NCBI GenBank assembly: GCA_031216915.1 | Contig: CM062292.1 | Location: forward strand, 204,745,262-204,809,261 | Source: Pictodentalium vernedei | Lineage: Eukaryota; Mollusca; Scaphopoda; Dentaliida; Dentaliidae | Direction: 5' to 3' | Length of the DNA stretch: 64,000 bases | Shown here: piece after piece, positions 1 to 9,105 of the stretch | Layout of the letters: every line of letters starts with the position of its first letter | Numbering within the stretch: position 1 is the stretch's first letter | Notes under the pieces: model-generated | The model's input: only the letters and a program-made list of their open reading frames with translations | Databases searched by the model: none | What the model was told of the DNA's origin: nothing | Program-made: the position numbers and the translations under genes

Positions 1-610
1 TTCATAAATAACTGTTTTATTACCATCTATTGGAGGGTGCCTGTTGGCACTCTCCAAAAAATTGTAACAAAACAATTTTATATAAAAAAAATTTCTACTG
101 CTAACCAAACAACAAGCTTATGCATACAGTGTAAAGCCAATAAAGTGGCTTTCAGCACTTTACAATAGAGCCATGATAGTGGCTTCTAGCACTCAGCCAG
201 TTAAATACTTTAGAAGTTGAGAGTACATCTTCCATAGCTGAAAACCTTATATTTATATACTGACTAATATATTTACTAGAGTTAAATTAAACTAGAGTTT
301 AATCCTTTAGGCCTCTGTTCTAAGTGTGGTGGGGATTTTTGCCTTACATGTGTCTTCTTGTCTTACATGGTGATCACATGTTCCAGCATACAGGATTGTG
401 GTGGTCTTGCTGATTTAAATTATAATAAATTGGCAGTGATTTCTTGTAAGCCTTGGCTGCATGTATAGGCAGCCAAAATTTCACTAGACACAAATGAATT
501 AGCATAAGGTATGAATTACATCAAGTTATTACAAATGTCTAGAGAATTTTGATTAAGATCACAACTGGGTCATAGTCTGGTTAAAATTCTCTGGCCATTT
601 TACTGTTCAT
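1..610. other. Unassigned AT-rich sequence
   Basis: No coding region, RNA gene or repeat boundary is recognisable. A short hairpin lies near 461-486 (ggctgc...gcagcc stem); its arm and loop resemble the centre of the long palindrome inside the hAT-like element at 24968-25035, so it may be a fragment of a related repeat. That link is inference from about 13 shared bases. Confidence 0.5.
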
Positions 611-862
611 GCCAAGTCTGAAAATAAGTAGTCTGTCATTTGTAGAATGACGTACCCTTAGGGTGAATTTGGTGGTGCCACCCTGCACAGCAGAATAACA
701 TCACTAAATTTACCGTCTGTGAACCTCAATCTGAATCAAGGTCTCAAGCCTGAACAGGAAGAGCTGCCAGGAGAAAATGACTGTATGGGATAGCACCAGC
801 AAATTCACCCTCTGGGGACCTCATTCTGCAAATGACAGATTGCTTATTTCCTCACTTGGTTC
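611..862. mobile_element. Palindromic MITE, copy 1
   Basis: About 250 bp with long inverted ends. The left arm runs from ccaagtctgaaaataag through a block containing agggtgaattt; the right arm has its mirror image, caaattcaccctctgggg, and ends near gcttatttcctcacttgg. Two further copies lie at 40790-40800 plus 47672-47924, and at 49962-50191. Copies share the arms and a centre containing ctgaatcaagg. No coding capacity is visible. The superfamily is not assigned; the flanking TA next to AGCAG could suggest a TA target, but the inverted homology extends outside it. Confidence 0.7.
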
Positions 863-1597
863 ATAAAAACATAAAATTTTCTTAACTTCTATATGGAAAT
901 GTGAAAACAATGTAATTGAGTGCTATTTGCGTTGTTTTTTCTTGATTCAGTTTTCAGTTAGGCCCCACAAAGTAGATCTCCTGTTTCTCAGGACATTTTT
1001 TGCATGTGGGCGCGAGTTTTTTATTTTATTTTTTATTTTTGTAATTATTTCTTTTCCATTGCAAAGCCTCATTGCACTTGAGGGACAAATTTATAAATTT
1101 TATTACCTTGGGTAAAAAATAAAACATAAACCATTTCATTTTTATTTTTTTAAGTTTGAATTCGTAATAAAATGAGAGCATGCAGCAGCCAAAAGGACCA
1201 CGAAGAAGGGCCTGAGAATCATATTTTAAACTTTATTTTAGGCCTCAGCAAGTGTTTTCATAATATATCAATCCATCGGTGAAAATGTGTCACAACTACA
1301 TAGCAATCCCATAACAATTCAATCAAGATAAAGACCACTGTTGTGATCACATTATCTTAAGTATAATTAGCTCACTAAATCATCCAAAAGAGAATGAATT
1401 ACTTGGGCATTAGAAGCATTATTAACATTTTGTAACATTGCAGGTTTATTACATCAGTTGCACCTACCTGGTCCCAGCCTCATTACTTTTGGTACCAAAC
1501 CTTTATACAGAGCAAAATACCTGAAAGAGATGAAACAATAAGAATTTACATGGAAAGCTATCTCATGCTATCTCATGCTCATACAAATTTCACTAAC
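863..1597. other. Unassigned AT-rich sequence
   Basis: Nothing recognisable. Short open frames here have no domain-like composition and are read as chance. Confidence 0.5.
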
Positions 1598-1606
1598 TGT
1601 CACTAG

Positions 1607-1970
1607 GGGAGTGCGGTGGCTCAGTGGTAGACTGTTGGACTTCTATGCTAGAGGTCCCGAGTTTGATCCCCGTCTGGGATGACCCGCATTGAGTCCTTGG
1701 GCAAAGCACTTTCTCCCGGTTGCCTACATGGAGCATGATGACGCCGTGTACTAAGGGGTACTGCACGTTGATGGTGCACGTCTTCAACCACTGTAACCCT
1801 GCCTGAGCAGAGCTTGAACAGAGTTAGAATGTTGAGGAGCTGACAGTTGCTTGTCGATGCTCGGTGGCTCTCCCCAGGCACTCCCGCTTACTTCCCTCGT
1901 AAAACTGTCACAGCCACGATTAGACATTGTGCATAAGTATGTGACCTTAAACACCAATAAATAAATAAAT
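1607..1970 (+). mobile_element. tRNA-derived SINE, split at its 3' tail by DIRS E1
   Basis: The head contains a pol III A-box-like stretch (tggctcagtggtag, 1617-1630) and a B-box-like stretch (gagtttgatccc, 1659-1670), followed by a body with ccttgggcaaagcact and a tail gtgaccttaaacacc plus (aata)n. A 9-bp direct repeat tgtcactag at 1598-1606 recurs at 9111-9119, on the far side of the DIRS element. This is the SINE target-site duplication, so the DIRS landed inside the SINE tail. The rest of the tail (ataat) is at 9106-9110. Related reverse copies occur at 9340, 32555 and 34115. Confidence 0.85.
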
Positions 1971-2198
1971 GTTAAAAAATTTATAGTAATTTATATATTT
2001 TTTATACTTACCAATGACCCAGACTTAGCTGGTGCTAACTCTAACAAAACCAGGGCCAAACACAAATTTTGCCCCCCAATCCCCAAAATTTGCATCCAAA
2101 ACCAAAAGAAATCATGTCCTATAGGACCTCCATACTTCGCCCCTACTGTGCATGCGCAGTGTCAAGGACGTCCCGAAATTGGCGCCAATTATCATTCT
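1971..2198. repeat. E1 left inverted terminal repeat (3' ITR)
   Basis: The stretch from accaatgacccagac to atcattct is the inverted copy of 8904-9092, with few mismatches. The outer ~39 bases differ between the two ends: here gttaaaaaatttatag...tatactt, on the other side atttttatactgt. An NRF-1-like site (2147-2158, one base off) and the palindrome aattggcgccaatt (2177-2190) lie inside. Confidence 0.9.
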
Positions 2199-2273
2199 TA
2201 CTGGCAGTGCCTGGTCAGCGCTATGTACTCAGCGGGGTGGCAAGAGTTCCCAACTCCTGGGAGGGCCATCCCC

Positions 2274-2362
2274 GTCTGGGTCATTGGTAAGTATAAAAAA
2301 TATATAAATTACTATAAATTTTTTAACATTTTTATACTGTACCAATGACCCAGACTTAGCTG
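2274..2362. repeat. E1 internal complementary region (ICR)
   Basis: 89 bp made of two parts. 2274-2327 is the exact inverted copy (54 of 54 bases) of the left terminus 1971-2024. 2328-2362 is the exact inverted copy (35 bases) of the right terminus 9071-9105. The junction taaaaat/gttaaa (read on the minus strand) is therefore what a circle joining the two ends would contain. From memory, Dictyostelium DIRS-1 has an ICR of similar size and the same two-part design, thought to template end completion during circle formation. Confidence 0.93.
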
Positions 2363-2968
2363 AATAGTAAAAAGGCTGGAGGGCCTAGGACATAGAGGAA
2401 AATCCAATAAGCTCAACTATACAATAAAGAGGTAACCCCTTAAGGAGAAAAGGAGTATTAGGCTTTACATGTATCTTTCTTATTTAATATTAAATTAGAA
2501 AGATACAATACCCTTTATAATTGAGCACAATAACATTCATGTTCTCTATTAACATGCAGTATAACCCTTATACTAATTATTTTTAAAGTAAGCCAATAAA
2601 TAAAGTAGTCCAGAGAATTGAGACTCTTTATAATCTTTTAAAAGTGTCCGAGTATTGTATATTAAAGCCCGTTTGACACTTGACATATACAAATGCTTCA
2701 CACCGAGCTACACTTTAAAAATATGACATGAATGAATTTTAACATTAATATTACACTTTAAAACCATCCCGGAAGCGACTCAGAAATACTGACTTTGGAG
2801 GAGGCATTCCCTTGCTTTTCACTATAAAGCAGGTGACCTAAGGGAACACCCCCCCCCCCCCCCCCCCCCCCTTCCCCTTGCCCTGGGTTAAATAGCCCAG
2901 AGCGAAGAGGGCAGCCGGACGGAGTCACTGCCGGAACAGAAAGCCTGCATAACTATAGTTGCAACTGT
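2363..2968 (-). other. E1 3' untranslated region
   Basis: Between the YR stop codon and the ICR. It holds a run of 23 C at 2849-2871 (minus-strand G run) and otherwise nothing recognisable. Collinear regions follow in E2 (23418-24012) and E3 (41192-41785), with the C run shorter in E2 and longer in E3. Confidence 0.7.
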
Positions 2969-5857
2969 TTAGTGGACGACATTCTGAGCAACAGATAACG
3001 GACCTAAACAATGCAGGTCTCCAGAAATGGACTCAATATTTCTGAGATAAAAATTTGTGAATGTGGATGACTGAGACCAATAAGCAGCCTTCATTAAGTC
3101 TGTAATAGCAATACTATTAGCATAAGCCCAAGAAGTAGCAAGAGCTCTTACTTCATGAGCGGAAATCTTAAGCACAGACTGCTGAGAAGAAGATAAACTC
3201 TCATAAGCAGTACGGATAGTTAATTGAATCCATCTAGCAATAGAATGGACCGAAATGTCCCTTCTATTAGGCATCAAAGACAGAAAGAAACGTTTCCGTC
3301 CCTTTCTGATAAACTGAGATCTCTGTTTATAGATACGTAACGCTCTAACAGGACAGAGTAAAGGCCTACGCCCGTCTGAAGATGGAAGAGCCTTAATAAC
3401 AATAGGTTCCGGATATTTATTAGGAGCCTGATTCTTAGCTAAAAAACCCACATTAGTAGTGAAGGTGATAGTGTTCCCGACACTACGATAGTGAGAATCA
3501 TCCACCGACAGTGCATGAAGCTCACTGACTCTTCTAGCAGAAGAGAAAGCTAAGAGAAAAGCTGTCTTATAAGATAAGAATTTGAAATCTACTGTCCCAA
3601 GAGGTTCAAATGGCTTTTCCTTCAATTTAAGAAGAACCCAAGCTAAATTCCATTTAGGAATTAATCTAAGAGTTCTGGGTCTATTTATCGAGAAGTTTCT
3701 AACCAACTTAGATAAAGAGACATTAGATCCAATTTGTAAACTATCATGATGTGCATAGGTATCAGATAACATAGACCTATAACCCTTAATAGTAACAGGC
3801 TGCAGTTTGATTTCGTCAATCAAGTATACTAGAAAGTTTGCAATGTCTGGTGTAGAGGGATCGAAAATATCTACAGAATGATCCCTACACCAATGACGAA
3901 AAACCTTCCACTTAGCCGCATAGTTTAGCGAAGAGGAGGTCCTCCTACAGTTAGAAATCGCGTCCACTGCTCGTCCTGTAAAGTGCTTGCCAAGCAAGAA
4001 GGACCGCACAACGGAAAAACGAGAAGGTTGAGACCTTGCGGGTTGTGATGGAGTTGACGCGATTTCCCCTGCGAAAGAAGATCCTCCCGTAGAGGAAGCT
4101 TTCGCGGTAGGTCCCACAACAGACACCTGAGTAGATTTATCCACGGTCTCTGTGGCGACAGAGATGCTACCAACAGAATCTTGCATTGAGATTGTTTTAT
4201 CTTTAGCAATACTTGCTGAATTAACGGCGCTGGAGGATACGCATATCCTATCATTCCGTCCCAAGGGATCGACAGAGCGTCTACTGCAAATGCTCTTGGA
4301 TCCGGACACGGAGACACATACGTCTGCAACTGATTGTTGAGATGTGTCGCAAATAAGTCTATCATTGGCCGTTCCCATTGGTAGCAAATCTGATTGAATA
4401 CTTGTTTGCTGAGAGTCCACTCCGACGGCAACAAGCGACCCTTTCGTGAAAGGGAGTCTGCTAGCACATTCAGACGACCCGGTATGTGACGGACCGAAAG
4501 AAGAACCTGATGTTCTAGCGCAAACAGAAGGATTCTTTCCGTTAGATTGAACAACGGAACTGAATGAGTGCCTCCCTGATTCCGTATATACGCCACTACT
4601 GTCGTATTGTCGGATAGGATTTGGACATGAGCATTGTGAATAATGTCCATCCAATGACGTAACGCAAGCCAAATTGACATCATTTCCTTGATGTTTATGT
4701 GCTTGCCCAGGAATTGCGGATCCCAAAGACCCTGGCATCTCGAATCCGTTGGGATCAATGATACACCCCAACCTGTTTGACTGGCATCCGTCATAATGGT
4801 AAAACTCGGATCCGGCAACTGCAGCGGAACTCCTTGAGTTAACCACTGAATGTTTGCCCAAGTCTGAATCTCTTGTTTCACTTGATCTGACAAGAGAACG
4901 TCTACGTCGAGCGAATGAATTTTCACACTCCAATTCTGAGTCAAGAAAATTTGAAGAGGACGCGTGCGTAACCGCCCCATCGGAATGAGATCCGCAGCGG
5001 CTCCGCACAGACCTATCAGTCTCATAAATTCTCTCGCTGTGACTTTGTCTGCGTGCAGACAATAGCGAGCGTAACAACTGACTAATTTCGCTCTGGTTAA
5101 TGGCAGACGAACGAGATTGTTGTGCGTCTCGAAGCTCATTCCCAGATGTGTGAATGACTTGGACGGCACCAGATCCGACTTCTCCTCGTTTACTATAAAA
5201 CCGAGACTTCGGAGCAATAGAAGTAGATTCTGAACATCGTTCTGAAGCGTTAACTCGTTGCCGTACCTCTGAAGAATGTCGTCCAGGTAGGCCGACGTTA
5301 CCGCAGACGAATGAGCTCGGAAATAGATCATTACCGAGTTCATTACCCGAGTGAAAGCCCAGGGTGCTAGATTCAGTCCGAAGCACATCGCCCGGAATTG
5401 ATACACCACTCCTAGGACTGCGAAGCGTAGATACTTTCTGAATGTCGGATGTACCATGACGTGAAAGTACGCATCTTTGAGATCTATGCTTGTTGCATAA
5501 TCGTTCACCCGAATACTCGCTCTGACCGACCGAATCGTCTCCATATAAGACTTCGGAGCGACGATCAGCTTGTTTATCCAGCTCAAATCTATGACTGGAC
5601 GGAACGAGCCGTCTGGTTTCGGAACCAGAAACAGATGGCTGTAGAATCCCGGAGTCTCCTGGTTTTCTACGACCTCTACCGCGTTCTTCATTAAAAGAGA
5701 CTGCACCTCTGATAATAGAGCGTCTCTTTTCTGCGGATTTGACGGAAGTTGAGTCCACTTTGGACTTCGAGTTAATGGAGGCTTTCGTTTGAAGGATATC
5801 TTTAGACCTTCCGAAGTCACTCCTCTCACCCAAGGGTCGTCCGTAATCGACGCCCAT
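2969..5857 (-). CDS. Tyrosine recombinase (YR) frame of DIRS E1
   Basis: The 962-codon open frame has two unlike parts. Residues from about 637 to the end form the tyrosine recombinase, starting near LNYAAKWKVFRHWC. Its catalytic residues are visible: Arg775/776 in SSARRVSELHALS, the HxxR box His901-Arg904 in SAHEVRALATSW, and the nucleophile Tyr937 in FTNFYLRNI. The enzyme would integrate the circular DNA copy in the nucleus. Residues 1 to ~636 overlie the RT-RNase H gene in another frame and are rich in Ser and Arg; they resemble no domain I know and are probably not translated as such, or only as an overprinted tail. The YR start is therefore uncertain and it may be reached by frameshift or reinitiation. 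The same frame offset (YR one frame from RT) holds in E4. Confidence 0.88.
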   Translation of the reverse strand: MGVDYGRPLGERSDFGRSKDILQTKASINSKSKVDSTSVKSAEKRRSIIRGAVSFNEERGRGRRKPGDSGILQPSVSGSETRRLVPSSHRFELDKQADRRSEVLYGDDSVGQSEYSGERLCNKHRSQRCVLSRHGTSDIQKVSTLRSPRSGVSIPGDVLRTESSTLGFHSGNELGNDLFPSSFVCGNVGLPGRHSSEVRQRVNASERCSESTSIAPKSRFYSKRGEVGSGAVQVIHTSGNELRDAQQSRSSAINQSEISQLLRSLLSARRQSHSERIYETDRSVRSRCGSHSDGAVTHASSSNFLDSELECENSFARRRRSLVRSSETRDSDLGKHSVVNSRSSAAVAGSEFYHYDGCQSNRLGCIIDPNGFEMPGSLGSAIPGQAHKHQGNDVNLACVTSLDGHYSQCSCPNPIRQYDSSGVYTESGRHSFSSVVQSNGKNPSVCARTSGSSFGPSHTGSSECASRLPFTKGSLVAVGVDSQQTSIQSDLLPMGTANDRLICDTSQQSVADVCVSVSGSKSICSRRSVDPLGRNDRICVSSSAVNSASIAKDKTISMQDSVGSISVATETVDKSTQVSVVGPTAKASSTGGSSFAGEIASTPSQPARSQPSRFSVVRSFLLGKHFTGRAVDAISNCRRTSSSLNYAAKWKVFRHWCRDHSVDIFDPSTPDIANFLVYLIDEIKLQPVTIKGYRSMLSDTYAHHDSLQIGSNVSLSKLVRNFSINRPRTLRLIPKWNLAWVLLKLKEKPFEPLGTVDFKFLSYKTAFLLAFSSARRVSELHALSVDDSHYRSVGNTITFTTNVGFLAKNQAPNKYPEPIVIKALPSSDGRRPLLCPVRALRIYKQRSQFIRKGRKRFFLSLMPNRRDISVHSIARWIQLTIRTAYESLSSSQQSVLKISAHEVRALATSWAYANSIAITDLMKAAYWSQSSTFTNFYLRNIESISGDLHCLGPLSVAQNVVH

Positions 5858-6240
5858 TCTTGTGAAAAGCTCGACAACCTTCCGCCAACCGGTACGCGAT
5901 AGAGGTTTAAGCCATCACCTCCTGGACCTGCGAGGCCTGCGGTAGGAGAAACCACGTCCTCCACGACCCGCACCTTGTCCCGTCGACCTCGGGGCGTCCG
6001 ACCGGTTGTCCCGGCCCGAAGGACGTCCCGAACGAGAGTCGCTACCCTGACGGTCTCTCGAATAAGACCAAGAGGACGCACCGGAACCTCTATAGGAACC
6101 TCTCTTGGGCGCATTAGACCCAGAAGTGCCTGTCTTATTCTTGTCTGCCGTATCCGACTTCTTAGAAGTAGATTTGAACAACAGAGAATCCGAAGCTTTC
6201 TTTGTAATTTTATCATAAATAGCAGAAAGCTTGCTGTCAA
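3925..6240 (-). CDS. Reverse transcriptase-RNase H (DIRS ORF2) of E1
   Basis: A 771-codon open frame. The first ~115 codons overlie the end of gag; conserved sequence starts around VPVGGRLSSF. RT motif A is SIDLKDAYFHV (catalytic Asp253), motif B is FGLNLAPWAFTRV, and motif C is AYLDDIL (Asp320-Asp321). RNase H follows with Asp485 (MTDASQTGWG), Glu519 (INIKEMMSIW), Asp544 (ILSDNTTVV) and Asp595 (NVLADSLSR). The last ~150 residues (from about MIDLFATHLNNQ) are the conserved DIRS tail, which published work on DIRS elements compares with adenine methyltransferases; I can see the conservation with E4 but not the catalytic motif. It makes cDNA from element RNA in the Gag particle. All key residues are intact. 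The true start is unknown because the gene overlaps gag. Confidence 0.92.
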   Translation of the reverse strand: MTASFLLFMIKLQRKLRILCCSNLLLRSRIRQTRIRQALLGLMRPREVPIEVPVRPLGLIRETVRVATLVRDVLRAGTTGRTPRGRRDKVRVVEDVVSPTAGLAGPGGDGLNLYRVPVGGRLSSFSQEWASITDDPWVRGVTSEGLKISFKRKPPLTRSPKWTQLPSNPQKRDALLSEVQSLLMKNAVEVVENQETPGFYSHLFLVPKPDGSFRPVIDLSWINKLIVAPKSYMETIRSVRASIRVNDYATSIDLKDAYFHVMVHPTFRKYLRFAVLGVVYQFRAMCFGLNLAPWAFTRVMNSVMIYFRAHSSAVTSAYLDDILQRYGNELTLQNDVQNLLLLLRSLGFIVNEEKSDLVPSKSFTHLGMSFETHNNLVRLPLTRAKLVSCYARYCLHADKVTAREFMRLIGLCGAAADLIPMGRLRTRPLQIFLTQNWSVKIHSLDVDVLLSDQVKQEIQTWANIQWLTQGVPLQLPDPSFTIMTDASQTGWGVSLIPTDSRCQGLWDPQFLGKHINIKEMMSIWLALRHWMDIIHNAHVQILSDNTTVVAYIRNQGGTHSVPLFNLTERILLFALEHQVLLSVRHIPGRLNVLADSLSRKGRLLPSEWTLSKQVFNQICYQWERPMIDLFATHLNNQLQTYVSPCPDPRAFAVDALSIPWDGMIGYAYPPAPLIQQVLLKIKQSQCKILLVASLSPQRPWINLLRCLLWDLPRKLPLREDLLSQGKSRQLHHNPQGLNLLVFPLCGPSCLASTLQDEQWTRFLTVGGPPLR

Positions 6241-8016
6241 AGAGAAGTTCTCCGGAGACCGAAGCGACTCTGAGAGAGTTCTTCACCTTAGCATCCACGA
6301 GTGCGGATGTAGCTAGGGCTGAGTCACGTCTAACCAACTCCAGGTTTGCCACTGAAAGGGCGGAGTTACATGTGGAATAAGCTACTGCCCTTGAAAGAAG
6401 TCTTAAAGAGGATTGTATATCCTGAAATTCTTTCCCTTGAAGGCGCAGTGATAACGCCTTAGTAAGGTGATCTGCGTAAGATAATGCATCTAAATTGGCT
6501 CTGTTAGACGAAATAGCTGTTTCCAACACCGCGGTTGGAATAGAAGCCGACGACGGTAATGATAGCTCTAAGTCTTCCGCCTCGTCGTCCATACGCAGAG
6601 GAACTCTCGGAATACCCTGTCCTGCCAGGCGAATTTATTCCTTGCATTAATGAAAGGCAGGTTGAGAGTATTGGCGGACAAGAAACCTGCTTTCCCCGTT
6701 TTGGAAGCAAGTTTAAATATAGCGTCGTTCAATAATTCAAATGTTCTTGCAACATTATTGGACTGCGACGGAAACTCGGGAGCGATGTCCCTGAACCGCT
6801 CAAAAAATTCAGAGTCCAATGACGCTATAATCCTCTTGTCCGGAACCGCAGCAGTCTGGCCCGACGGAACAACTTGAGGGAGAAAGTGCCGGATGAAGTC
6901 CACGGCAGCTTTATGTTGTTCCGAAAGGGATAGCTCCAAATCATCCGTATCCCTTTCACCATCCGGTCGGACCTCATGATGCTCCCGGTCGTCCGTCCCC
7001 GATGCTTCGGCGGAGCGTACCGACCCAGCGCCGTCGGATAATTCCCAATCAGACACCGTTTCTGTCGGCTGCTGGGATGCTGCGATAAGTTGTGCTATCT
7101 GCACAAGTATGTCCGGCGTCGAGACCTGCGGAGGCGCAGTCTTTCGCTGCTTCGCCGAGGGCAGCTCCGCATCAGATGGCTCCCGCATACTTTTTCAATG
7201 CGAACGTCCGGAGTCCATCGGCCTCGTGTCCCTGGCTGCCGGATGGTGTGACCTGGTCGCCGAAGAATCCCTGATCGGCGAAGCTGGTAAGATATCGGCG
7301 GTCACGCAGCCAAGGTGCGGTCGTGTGCGCTGATGAGAAGAAGAAGCCTGAGCAGTCTCCGCGGAATGCCTATACAACGGAGCGTCCCGAGCGACGGACG
7401 TATGCTCCGCTTGCGACATATTTTGTACCACAACATCTGGTCCCAGATGTTGTTGTACGAGAGAGGGGCCTCTCTCGCTCGCGGCCCGGCTGGACCTGGA
7501 CGAGCTAGGAACCGGACTCAAAGGCTTCCTCCGATCTCGCCTACTATCTGCCGTCACTGGGTGTGCACATTGAATGTTTATAGTGCTCGCATCACCCAAC
7601 ATTTCCTCCTGGACCGCATCGGACGAACCCGGCTGCCGAACCATTCGGTGAATGGACGCTACACTGGGCGAGCTAGCGGACGACATTTGTTTAATCTCCA
7701 TGAGCACTTTTGCCGCTAGCTCTGTATTCATTTGTGACGACGGAAGCGCACTTGCAGAAGATAACATGGAAACATCACCCTGTTCTTGTTCCTCTGAAAT
7801 AGAAACTGAGAAAGTAGAGTGACCTTGTGGAGAAAGAGCCGGCATAGCCCTTTCTCCAGTAACAACATACCGTGACACACGTTTCCAAAGTTTGTAATCC
7901 CAATATTGACATATAGAACAGGGATTAGTGCGAGAACACTGACTACAATTAATACAATGATCATGAAAGTCAGAGGAAGATTTCTTCCCATTACAATTTG
8001 AACAATATCCTTTCAT
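5915..8016 (-). pseudogene. gag-like ORF1 of DIRS E1 (one stop, one frameshift)
   Basis: Starts at the ATG at 8016 (MKGYCSNCNGKK). The N-terminus is Cys/His rich: C5xxC8, H18, H20, C21xxC24xxC27, C33xxC36, suggesting a zinc-binding fold. The middle is Ser/Thr/Pro rich, then helical (about 7000-6600). The C-terminus is Arg/Gly/Ser rich, ending RPRRSRR, as expected for RNA binding in the particle. Reading breaks at an in-frame TGA (7195-7197, residue 274) where E2 has a sense codon, and at a 1-base deletion near 6630 relative to E2. After that the frame runs to the stop at 5915. The identity as gag rests on position and composition, not on a named domain. Confidence 0.8.
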
Positions 8017-8903
8017 TGTGAAAAGTCAACAACAAGTCCTAGTTACTCGCACAAACCCCTGACACAAAGATACATAATAACATGATCCATTAATAATGAA
8101 AAAACAATTGCAAATCAAAATAATTTTGAAAAAGTATTTTTTCAGCGAAGCCCAAGTTTCTGAAAAGTAACGTTGAGCCCCGATGGATCCGATGGCTAAG
8201 TGTGGTCAAAAATTTTAAATTTATATTAAATAATTAATGAGACACTTATGGATAATAGAAATGTATCTTATAGTGAGATAAACTACACCAAAGGCAAACA
8301 ACCCCCCTCAAAAAAGGCTGTTGCCAATGTAAACAAACAGTGTAAAACACCAGAAAACATGACTCCAGGCACTGAAAAAACTGGCCCGAAATCAGTCATC
8401 AAAATTACACTCTATCTGATGCAAGACAGAGACTCCCAGGGGAGAATCTGCAGAACATCAGATGGAAGATGCAGAACACAACGTTTATACACCCATGGGT
8501 GAAAACGTAACTATGGGGAAAATAACAGAAAACATTCTGTAACCAAGCAACTCTCCCAAGAGAATTTTAGAAATGAACTTTCTCAAAAATATGCCAAAAG
8601 CATGGGAGAATTGCAAGGGGGGACTTAGAAGGCCAGGGGAGAAGAAACACTGAATAAGCAGTGCAACATTTTAGCAAGAATGACAACAAGAGGCCCATGC
8701 CTCGAAAATAGGCGACTTAACATAATTTCATAAAAAATTTTAAGTACAGCCCTGATTATTTTTTGTCACTCCTTTTCCCTCTCCTCCTTCTATATCCTCC
8801 TTAGAATCACCATTTCTCCAAAAATTACGTGTCTGTCATCCTTTAAACTGAGATTTACAAGCACAAAGATCAGTGAGATGTTGACTGATGAAGGGCCAAA
8901 CAG
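8017..8903 (-). other. E1 5' leader
   Basis: Between the 5' ITR and the gag start. It is non-coding as far as I can see. Blocks such as gaaaaagtattttttcag near 8130 and acatcagatg...gatgcagaacacaac near 8455-8480 are collinear in E2 and E3, so this is element sequence and not an insertion. Confidence 0.75.
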
Positions 8904-9105
8904 AGAATGATAATTGGCGCCAATTTCAGGACGTCCTTGACACTGCGCATGCGCAGTAGGGGCGAAGTATGGAGGTCCTATAGGACATGATTTCTTTTGG
9001 TTTTGGATGCAAATTTTGGGGATTGGGGGGCAAAATTTGTGTTTGGCCCTGGTTTTGTTAGAGTTAGCACCAGCTAAGTCTGGGTCATTGGTACAGTATA
9101 AAAAT
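8904..9105 (-). repeat. E1 right inverted terminal repeat (5' ITR)
   Basis: Inverted partner of 1971-2198. The outer 35 bp (9071-9105) are copied in the ICR. It should hold the promoter in DIRS elements, since transcription begins in or near this ITR (family knowledge). The right end taaaaat is followed by ataattgtcactag, the remainder of the interrupted SINE. Confidence 0.9.
8912..8955. promoter_or_regulatory. E2F-like and NRF-1-like palindromes in the E1 5' ITR
   Basis: Two palindromes sit 18 bp apart: aattggcgccaatt (8912-8925), matching an E2F-type core ttggcgcc, and tgcgcatgcgca (8944-8955), matching the NRF-1 consensus. The NRF-1-like site is found in both ITRs of E1, E2 and E3: perfect at 8944, 23203, 40976 and 47511, one base off at 2147 and 31422. 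Promoter function is inferred. Confidence 0.55.

Larger units (their letters stand above)
1971..9105 (-). mobile_element. DIRS-type tyrosine-recombinase retrotransposon E1
   Basis: A complete 7135-bp element on the minus strand. In coding orientation it has a 5' inverted terminal repeat (9105-8904), a leader, gag, RT-RNase H, tyrosine recombinase (YR), an 89-bp internal complementary region (2362-2274) and a 3' inverted terminal repeat (2198-1971). There is no LTR and no DDE integrase, which with the YR defines the DIRS order. The boundaries are exact: the ICR copies both termini and joins them, and the surrounding SINE supplies the empty-site sequence. No target duplication is present. RT-RNase H and YR frames are open; gag carries a stop and a frameshift, so E1 is probably no longer autonomous. 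Confidence 0.95.

Noticed and set aside
1606-1690. tRNA gene
   Set aside because: A- and B-box-like stretches exist but the segment runs directly into a SINE body and tail, has a target duplication, and does not form a clear cloverleaf.
5975-6316. Plus-strand Arg-rich 113-codon gene
   Set aside because: Antisense to the E1 gag/RT overlap; its composition follows from the opposite strand.
1971-9105. Ty3/gypsy or other LTR retrotransposon
   Set aside because: No LTR, no DDE integrase or chromodomain; the ends are inverted and a tyrosine recombinase is present.
1971-9105. Ngaro or PAT-type element
   Set aside because: Those have split direct repeats; here the ends are inverted and a two-part ICR is present, as in DIRS proper.
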